The notes beneath the pieces were generated by a model that worked only from the letters and a program-made list of their open reading frames with translations, was not told where the DNA came from and searched no databases. Made by a program: the position numbers and the translations under genes. Positions 23,790 through 31,475 of a stretch of 64,000 bases of DNA are shown here, in pieces (the first letter of the stretch is position 1; every line of letters starts with the position of its first letter). This DNA comes from Ruegeria lacuscaerulensis. Lineage in GTDB: Bacteria; Pseudomonadota; Alphaproteobacteria; Rhodobacterales; Rhodobacteraceae. Location: NCBI RefSeq assembly GCF_013034685.1, contig NZ_WQGO01000009.1, positions 58,644 through 122,643 of the forward strand, in the 5' to 3' direction.

Positions 23790-24520
23790 TGTCCCGCCTG
23801 CAAGCCATGTCCGGTTTCGGTCTGTTGGTGTTGCTTGCCATCGGATGGATTGTGTTCGTCCCTGGCCCCAAACGCACGACCGATGTCACCGTCACGCTGC
23901 GGGCGACCATGAACGGGGCCCCGCTGACCTTCGACCAGTTCATGTATGACAACCCCGCTGGACCCGGCGCGTTTCGGGTACGAGATTTTCGGTTTTACCT
24001 CAGTAATCTGGTTTTGACCTCTGGCGATGAAGAGTTCGTGGAGCCCGACAGCTATTACCTTGCCCGGTTCGACAATGCGGACAGATCTTATGTGATCACT
24101 CTGTCCGATGTGCCACTGCGCCGGATCGAGGGACTGCGCTTTTTGATCGGCGTGGACCCGGACGCCAACGGGTCGATCCTTGCGCGGGGCGATCTGGACC
24201 CCAACAGCCAGATGGCGTGGAACTGGGAGGTCGGGTATAAATTCGTTCTCTTCGAGGGTGCATTGGATGTGGATGGAGCCATTTCTCCACTGGTTTATCA
24301 TGTTGGGTTCTCCGAGAACGCCCGCGAGGTCTCGGTTCTGGTTCCGGCAGACATGACGCGGGCAGGGGAGACGCAGATAAATCTTGATGTCGATCTGGCC
24401 AAACTGTTCGACAACGCGGCGCTGATTGATATGCAAGCCCTGCCGACGGTGAAATTCGACCGCACCGATGCGCGAATGCTGGCAGACAACTACGCGGACA
24501 TGATCTCGGCATCCTATTAG
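23786..24520 (+). CDS. MbnP-like periplasmic copper-binding protein
   Basis: 244 residues with an N-terminal anchor (about 9-26). The sequence 'FRVRDFRFYLSNLVL' near 64-78 and 'MAWNWEVGYKFVLFEG' near 143-158 match the MbnP family. In characterised members a Trp is oxidised to kynurenine by MbnH to create a copper site; Trp145 or Trp147 in W-N-W-E is the natural candidate. The start ATGATG overlaps the MbnH-like stop, implying coupled production. No methanobactin gene is present, so this is the methanobactin-independent type. Confidence 0.83.
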   Translation: MMSRLQAMSGFGLLVLLAIGWIVFVPGPKRTTDVTVTLRATMNGAPLTFDQFMYDNPAGPGAFRVRDFRFYLSNLVLTSGDEEFVEPDSYYLARFDNADRSYVITLSDVPLRRIEGLRFLIGVDPDANGSILARGDLDPNSQMAWNWEVGYKFVLFEGALDVDGAISPLVYHVGFSENAREVSVLVPADMTRAGETQINLDVDLAKLFDNAALIDMQALPTVKFDRTDARMLADNYADMISASY

Positions 24521-24607
24521 CGGTTTCGCAGGGTTTGCGGCACAAAGCCAAATTTCCGCCCTTATTCGGTCAGATGATCCGCAAAATCAGGGCGCACAAA
24601 GATCTTC

Positions 24608-25072
24608 ATGAAGGTTCAGGGGGTCTTTGCTGTGAAGCGCATCATTGGACATATCGACAGTCAGAAAAGGCGACTCTACGCGATTGCGTTTCTGGCGTTT
24701 TCTGCCGGATATGTCCTGTACTCCCATATCGAGGTGACACGTTTCGGGATGCCCCTGCCGGTGTTCACCGGGCTGCTATATATGTCGATGATCGTGTTCG
24801 CGACGGCTGTGTCTACGTATTTTCTGCCCAAACTAGCCCGCGTGACAGATGCTGTCGCAGTAACGCGTCTGGGTTTCGCCGTTTGGGTCGCCGGCACGCA
24901 AAGTTACGAGGTTGCGGCCTCACCCTTGATCGGCGCGACCATTGTGATCGGAGGTGCAATGGTTTTGTTGCAACTGCGTAGCTGGGCCACCTTTGCGGTT
25001 CAATCCATGCGGGCAGTCACAGCGGTCGATCAACCAGTTCCTGTTTGGGTTGGCGCCCAGCGTCGGGCGTAG
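24608..25072 (+). CDS. Small integral membrane protein (154 aa)
   Basis: Four hydrophobic segments (about 25-43, 52-72, 84-103, 106-125) with a basic N-terminus and a short C-tail. No recognised family. An in-frame GTG eight codons in, just after GGGGGT, is a plausible alternative start. Lies 87 bases after the MbnP-like gene and 90 before exosortase T; could belong to either unit. Confidence 0.6.
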   Translation: MKVQGVFAVKRIIGHIDSQKRRLYAIAFLAFSAGYVLYSHIEVTRFGMPLPVFTGLLYMSMIVFATAVSTYFLPKLARVTDAVAVTRLGFAVWVAGTQSYEVAASPLIGATIVIGGAMVLLQLRSWATFAVQSMRAVTAVDQPVPVWVGAQRRA

Positions 25073-25162
25073 TCATGACCCAAGGCGGCACCCCCGCCTG
25101 ATCTGCACAAATCCTGCACAACATCCGCCGCTGGTTTGCACATCAAGGTGTGACAAGGCGGT

Positions 25163-26584
25163 ATGGAACATAACCGATCTTACCTACTGTGGGCCGGGTT
25201 GGCCCTTGCATCCGCCGTATTGGCGATCGAGCCCGTCCTGTGGCTGATCCAAAGCTGGCGCGATCCGTCTTACCAATCCTATGGCGCGCTGTACGGCCTG
25301 CTGCTGGCCGGTCTGGTGCTTCTGTCTCTGACAAGTTCTCGCCCGCAGGGGCCGGACCGGCGCGGGCGGGTCTTTGCCGTCTTCCTGGGTGCGGCCTGCG
25401 TTCGCTTGGGGGGGCAGGTGCTGGCCATCAATATCCTCAGCGCATTGGCTCTGGCGTTGGATGTCTTTGCGTTGGCCGTTTTCCTGCGACTGGATCAGCG
25501 ACGCATTGCGCTGTCGCCCATGTGGTTGGCGGCGCTGTTTCTGTTCTGCCTGCCGCTTGGACCGATCCTTGAGCGGGTGGCAGGGTTTCCGTTGCAGGTG
25601 ATGTCCGCCCACGTGGCGTGCGCAATGCTGTCGCCCTTTTTCCCGGACCTGCTATGCGAAGGTGTCAGGCTGCGTGTGGGCGGCGTGGATGTTCTGGTCG
25701 ATCTGCCCTGCTCGGGCGCGGTGGGTCTGTTGCAGCTTGTCAGCCTTTGGGCCTGCCTGAATACGTTTTACCGTCCGGCGTTTTTGCCCGCACTGGGCGA
25801 AGGTCTGTTAATCGCAGCAGCAACGGTGCTGGGCAATGGCCTGCGCATCACCCTGCTGGCGGCGGGTTTGGCGCAAGGGGTCGACACGATGGCCCCCACG
25901 TTGCACAGCCTGATCGGGCTGGGGACACTGGCGCTGATCGCCTTGACGGTTGTGCTGCTGTACCGTCCGAAACCCGCCCGGCCCAGACCTGCGCGGATCA
26001 CAACGTTTTCCCTGCCGCGCGTCCTGCATTTCCCAGCGGTTGTATCGGCGCTGGGTTTGTCGCTGGCAATCGTCAGTGCCCCGCGCGCGCCGGTCGATCA
26101 ATCCGCTCTGGTGCCCCCGACCGAACTGCCCGGTCAGTTGCTGGGACACCCCGCGCAAGAGGTCGCACTCTCTGACGTTGAACGCGCCTATTTCGCGACC
26201 TATGGCGGCACGGCGCGCAAAGTACAGTTCGGCCCCATGGGGGTGAATGTCGTACGCACGACTTCGCCCCTGCGCCACCTGCATTCTCCGGCCGCCTGCC
26301 TGCTTGGTATGGGCTATCAAGTGCGGTTTCTGGGCACCCGGTTCGATCCGCTGCCCAGCTCGGTTTACGAAGCAACGGGCCCGGACGGGCAGGTCTGGAC
26401 GGTCGCGGTCAGCTTTGTCTCGGGCGATGGTCAGCGCACCGCTGGCGTGGGCGAAGCCGTCTGGAGCTGGCTGAACGGCTCATCCCGCGAATGGCGCTCG
26501 ATCCAGCGCATTACCCCGAAATCCATGTCAGATTCGGACCGCGCCGCCTATGAGGCTGCGGTTCTAGCCGCCCTTGATTTGTAA
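25163..26584 (+). CDS. xrtT: Exosortase T
   Basis: Multi-spanning cysteine transpeptidase of the exosortase/archaeosortase superfamily, which cleaves and re-links C-terminal sorting signals at the outer face of the inner membrane. The N-terminal ~270 residues hold about eight membrane helices and the catalytic triad: Cys183 in 'DLPCSGAVGLL', Arg228 in 'GNGLRIT' and His248 in 'PTLHSLIG'. The C-terminal ~190 residues form an extracytoplasmic EpsI-like domain. The next gene is a VIT/vWA protein with a PEP-like tail, the known partner of type T in marine proteobacteria. Assignment to type T rests mostly on that context. Confidence 0.87.
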   Translation: MEHNRSYLLWAGLALASAVLAIEPVLWLIQSWRDPSYQSYGALYGLLLAGLVLLSLTSSRPQGPDRRGRVFAVFLGAACVRLGGQVLAINILSALALALDVFALAVFLRLDQRRIALSPMWLAALFLFCLPLGPILERVAGFPLQVMSAHVACAMLSPFFPDLLCEGVRLRVGGVDVLVDLPCSGAVGLLQLVSLWACLNTFYRPAFLPALGEGLLIAAATVLGNGLRITLLAAGLAQGVDTMAPTLHSLIGLGTLALIALTVVLLYRPKPARPRPARITTFSLPRVLHFPAVVSALGLSLAIVSAPRAPVDQSALVPPTELPGQLLGHPAQEVALSDVERAYFATYGGTARKVQFGPMGVNVVRTTSPLRHLHSPAACLLGMGYQVRFLGTRFDPLPSSVYEATGPDGQVWTVAVSFVSGDGQRTAGVGEAVWSWLNGSSREWRSIQRITPKSMSDSDRAAYEAAVLAALDL

Positions 26585-26604
26585 CCCTTGCTCAGGAGAT
26601 CCAA

Positions 26605-28641
26605 ATGCGTGCCCTTTTCCCTGTGATGATCCTACTTGTCTGGCCGATGGTGGCCGCGGCCAAACCCGACCCCGCCGACGTGGCCGGGCGCGTTGTCGCC
26701 CATGCTGGCGACCGGGTTTTCGATCTGCCCCTGCTGGACAGCGCCCTACATGTCACCATTCAGGGCGATATGGCGACAGTTGAACTGCGGCAGACGTTCC
26801 AGAACCCAGCGATGGTTCCGGTCGAGGCTGAATACCTGTTCCCCCTGAACCAAAAAGCCGCCGTTTACGGGATGGAGATGCGCGTAGGCGATGAGTTGGT
26901 ACGGGCCGTGATCCGTGAAAAAGCACAGGCCGAGGCAGAGTTCGATCAGGCCGCGTCCGAGGGCAAGGCGGCTGCGCTGTTGACCCAGCACCGCCCCAAC
27001 ATGTTCACGCAGAGGATTGCCAACCTGATGCCGGGGCGTCCGGTCGAGGTAACGTTGCGCTACGTCCAGATGGTGCCCAAGATCGACGGCCAGCATGAGA
27101 TGGTGATCCCTCTGATCGTCGGCCCGCGCTATCAAAGCCCGCTAGACACTCCTCGGCCTGAGCTGGCCAGTGCCGAGGACATTCCGCTGGAAAACGCCAC
27201 GTGGTCTGTCAGCCCGATCCCCGCCTATCCTCCGGTCGCGGGGCTGGACCTGCCCGATACTGTGACGTCCGAGCGGGTCTCGCTGGATGTCTCTCTGACT
27301 GCTGGGGTTGAGCTATCTGGGTTTCACAGCCCGACCCATCCGTTGCAAATCGATCAGGACCAAGAAAGCCTGACTGCCCGGTTTGCCGATGGCAAAGTCA
27401 TGGACAACCGCGATCTGGTGCTGCGCTATACGCTGGGTGGGGCGGAGTTGCAGGCGGCAACCCTGTCCCATCATGACGAGCGCGGTGGCTTCCTGTCGGT
27501 TTTGATCGAACCCCCGGCGGTCCCGGACGAGGCCACAGCAACCCCGCGCGAGTTGGTCTTTGTGCTGGACACCTCCGGCTCGATGGGCGGGGAGCCGATG
27601 AAGGCCAGTAAACGCTTCATGGATGCTGCCTTGCAAGGGCTGCGGGAGGGGGATCATTTCCGCATCATCCCGTTTTCCAACACGGCACGGCATTTTTCGA
27701 ACACTTCGACCCGCGCAACCCCGTCGAATATCCGCAAGGGGCGTGATTTTGTGCGCGGCCTGTCCACAGGGGGTGGGACCGAGATCGACAATGCGGTTCG
27801 CGCCGCCTTTGCGACCGACTCGCCCGAGGGCGCGATCCGCATCGTGGTCTTTCTGTCCGACGGCTATATCGGCAACGAGGCGCGGGTTCTCAAAACCATT
27901 CGTGGCCAAATCGGTCAGGTCCGTATCTATGCCTTCGGGGTGGGCAACGCCGTGAACCGCTACCTTCTGGACTCCATGGCGGAAGAGGGGCGCGGCTATT
28001 CCCGCTATGTCGCGCTGGACGAAGACGCGCTTGAAGTGGCAGAGACTCTGGCTGCAAACCTCAAGTCGCCTCTGCTGACAGATCTTGAGATCGACTGGGG
28101 CGGATTGGAGGTGCAGGATGTTACGCCAGCACGTCTGCCCGATCTGTTTGCGGGCAACGGCCTACGCTTGATGGCGCGCTACGACGGTGCTTTTGAGGGC
28201 GAAATCACGTTGAAAGGGCTGGTGCAAGGCCGCCCCGCGCAGATGCCGGTCAAGCTGTCACTGACCGAAACCGAGGGCGATGCCGCACTGCCGCTGATCT
28301 GGGCCCGCGACCGGATCGGCGTGCTGGAACGACAGATCGCGGTCGGGGATCGCGCCGGGCAGGCCGAGGCCGAGATCACACGTCTGGGGCTGGCCTATTC
28401 GCTGCAAACCCGGAACACCTCATTCGTGGCCGTGTCGCAGCAAATCGTCAATGACAGCGGGCAGATGGCTGTGCAGGCCGATGTCCCATTGCCGATGGTG
28501 TCCGGTGTGACAGCCGCGGCCTATCCCTCGCAGGGCTTCGCCGGGTCATCCTCGCCCGAGCCGCAGGCGATTTTGGGTCTGATCATGGTCGCGGCCATGA
28601 CCGTATTGGGTCTGCGTCCTCGGCGGGCGCGACGGGTATGA
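26605..28641 (+). CDS. VIT/vWA-domain protein, exosortase T target-like
   Basis: Signal peptide (MRALFPVMILLVWPMVAAA), a VIT domain (~35-165, 'EAEYLFPLNQKAAVYGMEMRVGDELVRA', 'MFTQRIANLMPG'), then a vWA domain with MIDAS 'DTSGSMGG' near 320-328. The C-terminus reads 'GSSSPEPQAILGLIMVAAMTVLGLRPRRARRV', a tripartite sorting signal of Pro-Glu-Pro-like motif, hydrophobic helix and Arg cluster. It is expected to be processed by the exosortase just upstream and displayed on the cell surface. 678 residues. AGGAG lies 6 bases before the ATG. Confidence 0.9.
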   Translation: MRALFPVMILLVWPMVAAAKPDPADVAGRVVAHAGDRVFDLPLLDSALHVTIQGDMATVELRQTFQNPAMVPVEAEYLFPLNQKAAVYGMEMRVGDELVRAVIREKAQAEAEFDQAASEGKAAALLTQHRPNMFTQRIANLMPGRPVEVTLRYVQMVPKIDGQHEMVIPLIVGPRYQSPLDTPRPELASAEDIPLENATWSVSPIPAYPPVAGLDLPDTVTSERVSLDVSLTAGVELSGFHSPTHPLQIDQDQESLTARFADGKVMDNRDLVLRYTLGGAELQAATLSHHDERGGFLSVLIEPPAVPDEATATPRELVFVLDTSGSMGGEPMKASKRFMDAALQGLREGDHFRIIPFSNTARHFSNTSTRATPSNIRKGRDFVRGLSTGGGTEIDNAVRAAFATDSPEGAIRIVVFLSDGYIGNEARVLKTIRGQIGQVRIYAFGVGNAVNRYLLDSMAEEGRGYSRYVALDEDALEVAETLAANLKSPLLTDLEIDWGGLEVQDVTPARLPDLFAGNGLRLMARYDGAFEGEITLKGLVQGRPAQMPVKLSLTETEGDAALPLIWARDRIGVLERQIAVGDRAGQAEAEITRLGLAYSLQTRNTSFVAVSQQIVNDSGQMAVQADVPLPMVSGVTAAAYPSQGFAGSSSPEPQAILGLIMVAAMTVLGLRPRRARRV

Positions 28642-29387
28642 GGTCGCTGATCGTGCAGGTTGATATGGACATCGCCCGGATCGCTTGTCAGAACCTTCTT
28701 ATGGAAGCGCATATCCTGATTGTTGATGATGACCCCAAGATCCGCGATGTGATCCGCATCGCCCTGAAAGGGGCGGGTATGCGTACAACCGAAGCCGCGA
28801 ACGGGCAGGCTGCGCTGACCCATGTCGGACGTGAACCGATCGATCTGGTGCTGCTGGATATCGGGATGCCTCAGATGGATGGGTTTGAATGCTGCAAGGC
28901 CATTCGGGCGCGATCGGACCTGCCGATCCTGTTCCTGACCGCGCAGGATGACGAAATCGACCGGGTTCTGGGTTTTCAACTGGGTGCCGATGATTTTGTC
29001 GCCAAACCCTTCAGCCCGCGTGAACTGGTGCTGCGGATCAAGGCCATTCTGTCCCGTGGCCGCCGCTCGGCCTCGCGCCCTTTGCGCACGGGCGGGTTGG
29101 AGCTGGACATGGCCGGTCACACCTGCCGCATCGAGACCACGCCGGTCGATCTGACGGCGACCGAGTTTCAGTTGCTGTATTCTCTGGCCGAGCGTCCCGA
29201 TCAGGTGCATGACCGAAATGCGTTGGCCCAAAAACTGTATGGGACAGGCACGCAATTGTCCGGGCGCACGATTGATAGCCACGTGCGTAACATTCGGGCC
29301 AAAGCGTCTCAGGCCGGGTGCGCAGATATCATCCAGACGGTCCACGGCGTCGGTATCAAGCTGGGCGCATGTACGTGCGACAGATAG
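28638..29387 (+). CDS. OmpR-family response regulator of the exosortase locus
   Basis: Receiver domain with acidic cluster 'IVDDDPKIR', phospho-Asp74 in 'LVLLDIGMP' and Lys in 'FVAKPFS', then a winged-helix domain ending 'IIQTVHGVGIKLG'. The ATG used overlaps the stop of the VIT/vWA gene (ATGA). An ATG at 28701 giving MEAHILIVDDD would start nearer the fold and is equally possible. The tail GACTCDR carries two Cys, unusual for this family. Forms a pair with the following kinase. Confidence 0.9.
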   Translation: MRSLIVQVDMDIARIACQNLLMEAHILIVDDDPKIRDVIRIALKGAGMRTTEAANGQAALTHVGREPIDLVLLDIGMPQMDGFECCKAIRARSDLPILFLTAQDDEIDRVLGFQLGADDFVAKPFSPRELVLRIKAILSRGRRSASRPLRTGGLELDMAGHTCRIETTPVDLTATEFQLLYSLAERPDQVHDRNALAQKLYGTGTQLSGRTIDSHVRNIRAKASQAGCADIIQTVHGVGIKLGACTCDR

Positions 29388-30937
29388 GCACGATCCGCCG
29401 AAAATGGCGCCCGTCGATGGCGTTTGTCGTCGCGCTGGTTTGTGTGGCTTTGGTCTCAATTCCGCTGGCGGCCATGATGACGGTGCAGCTAACCTCGAAC
29501 CAGTTTGTGCGGGAAACCGAACAGGTGCTGCTGAAACAGGCTGCAGTCTACGCAGAGATTTATCGCACCCGCTTTCAGGCCATGGACGGACCCGAGATCG
29601 GCCCTGAACTTGCGCCCGAAATGCAAGAGTTTTGGGCCGCCGAGGTCCGCCCCATCCGGGCCCAGATAAACGTGCGCCGCGACCGGGTTCTTCCGCCACT
29701 GCCGGAGGGACCAAAGGTCGGGGCGATATCCGATCCGCGTCATGAAACAGTTTTGCCGGGCATGGCCGATCTGGCCCGGTCTGCGGGCAAGAGCACACTG
29801 GCCGGGGTGATTTTTCTGGACCATCAGGGGCAGGGCACCGGCGAGGCGGGGTTGCGTGCTTTCGCCGATTTGGCCGAAGTGCAGCAAGCATTGACTGGTC
29901 GTGTCGGTACGGCGTTGCGGGCGCGTGCAGATGAATTTGACCGCCATCCGCTGACCTCGATCAGTCGGGATACGGGGTTTCGGGTGTTCGTGGCCTATCC
30001 CGTTCTGGCACAGAATCGTGTGATCGGGGTTGTGCTGCTGTCCCGCACGCCGCTGAACCTCAGCAAATTTCTGTACCGCGAACGAGACGCGCTGATCATA
30101 ATGGCGCTGTTCACGCTAAGCGGTGCTGCATTGATCGGATGGCTTTTGCACCGGTTGATGTCCCGTCCGGTTCGGGGCCTGCGGGATGAGGCGCGCCGGG
30201 TGGCTTCGGGGGATACCCCTGTCTCGGACCCGCTTGCACATTACGGGATGCGGGAACTGGCCGATCTTGGTGAAAGCATGTTGTCGATGGCCGATACGTT
30301 GCAGGCCCGATCACGTGAGATTGCGATTTATACCGATCACGTGACGCATGAACTGAAATCCCCAGTCACCTCGATCGCTGGAGCCGCTGAGCTTTTGTCC
30401 GAACCTGCGCTGTCGCCTGAAGATCGCGCCGGGCTGCTGGACAATATCCAGACCGAAGCTGCGCGCATGAACACTCTACTGGGCCGGCTGCGTGAGCTAA
30501 GCAAGTTGCGGCAAGCCCCGAAATCGGGTCCGGGTCTGTTGCCTGCCATGCTGCCCGCTGTGGAAGGGCTGGAAATTCGGATTGCCGAGGGTCAGAACCT
30601 GATGCTGCCGTTGTCAGAGGAACACGGGAAGGTTGTTTTGCTGCACATGGCTCAGAACGCAAGGTCCCACGGTGCTACCGAGGTGATCTTGTCTTATTCT
30701 GATAGTGTCCTGCGGGTTCTGGATAACGGTGAAGGGATTTCACAACACGACGCAGACAGGCTAACCGAGCCCTTCTTCACAACGCGTCGCGAAGAAGGCG
30801 GCACTGGAATGGGTCTTGCGATCGTTGCCGCGATCCTCGAAGGCTATAGGGCCACGCTGAAGGTTGAGCCTTCAGATATGGGGGCAGAATTCCGAATTGA
30901 ATTCGCGAAAAATAGGCCCGGCTTACAGCAATACTGA
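29369..30937 (+). CDS. Sensor histidine kinase of the exosortase locus
   Basis: 522 residues from MYVRQIGTIRRKW, overlapping the regulator by 19 bases. TM1 (~17-38), a ~190-residue periplasmic sensor, TM2 (~230-250), HAMP, H-box 'HVTHELKSPVTSIAGAAELL' with His near 327, N-box 'HMAQNARSHGA', and G-boxes 'LDNGEGIS' and 'GGTGMGLAIV'. ATP-binding residues look intact. It probably senses an envelope state related to the exosortase-processed protein, an inference from the operon. Confidence 0.9.
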   Translation: MYVRQIGTIRRKWRPSMAFVVALVCVALVSIPLAAMMTVQLTSNQFVRETEQVLLKQAAVYAEIYRTRFQAMDGPEIGPELAPEMQEFWAAEVRPIRAQINVRRDRVLPPLPEGPKVGAISDPRHETVLPGMADLARSAGKSTLAGVIFLDHQGQGTGEAGLRAFADLAEVQQALTGRVGTALRARADEFDRHPLTSISRDTGFRVFVAYPVLAQNRVIGVVLLSRTPLNLSKFLYRERDALIIMALFTLSGAALIGWLLHRLMSRPVRGLRDEARRVASGDTPVSDPLAHYGMRELADLGESMLSMADTLQARSREIAIYTDHVTHELKSPVTSIAGAAELLSEPALSPEDRAGLLDNIQTEAARMNTLLGRLRELSKLRQAPKSGPGLLPAMLPAVEGLEIRIAEGQNLMLPLSEEHGKVVLLHMAQNARSHGATEVILSYSDSVLRVLDNGEGISQHDADRLTEPFFTTRREEGGTGMGLAIVAAILEGYRATLKVEPSDMGAEFRIEFAKNRPGLQQY

Positions 30938-31475
30938 CCAGACATTTCACGACGTGTGAAAGGCATAAAGTAACGCGCAGTGTTTCGAATCAACTTGAGA
31001 CTATGGGCTCGAGAAATTCGGCAAAAATTGGGCAAAATTGTGGCAATAATTAGGCTATAGGTTCGGCAGTCCTAAACCGGGGATAGATTGAGAAGCACCG
31101 CGAAATTGCAGATGGTCTGATACGGGAAGTTTGGGGTAAGCGCCTAATTTGGCTTGGTATTCAGATTGGGCCTATTTGAACCCTGAATGGTTTGTAACGT
31201 ATAGAGCAAGCGTTATTTGCAAGGCCTGTCAACTCGACCTGCGCTTTCAATCATTTGAATTGAAATGGATTTTTTGATACTCTCGGGGCGAGGCTGGGTA
31301 ATTAGACCTAAAGAGCCAACAGGGTGCCGTTTACTGGAGTTTATTGACATCGCGTCAGATGTTGAACGGCACAGTCACAAAATTTGCGCGTCACGAGTTT
31401 GGCGAATTGCGCGCTGTACGGCTTGGTAGCTTGTGCGGCCAAGACTGCTTTTGTTTTTATTTTGGGGGCAAAATA
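30938..31475. other. 538-base non-coding region, AT-rich
   Basis: No credible frame; the frame that later becomes the repeat protein stays open from 31344 but has no ribosome-binding site there. A short dyad TTTCAC-gacg-TGTGAAA lies at the left end (about 30945-30961). Several A/T runs are compatible with promoters. No RNA gene recognised. Confidence 0.5.

Noticed and set aside
28521..29891. 456-codon open frame opposite the second response regulator and kinase
   Set aside because: Arg/Pro-rich antisense shadow of genes with intact receiver and kinase motifs.
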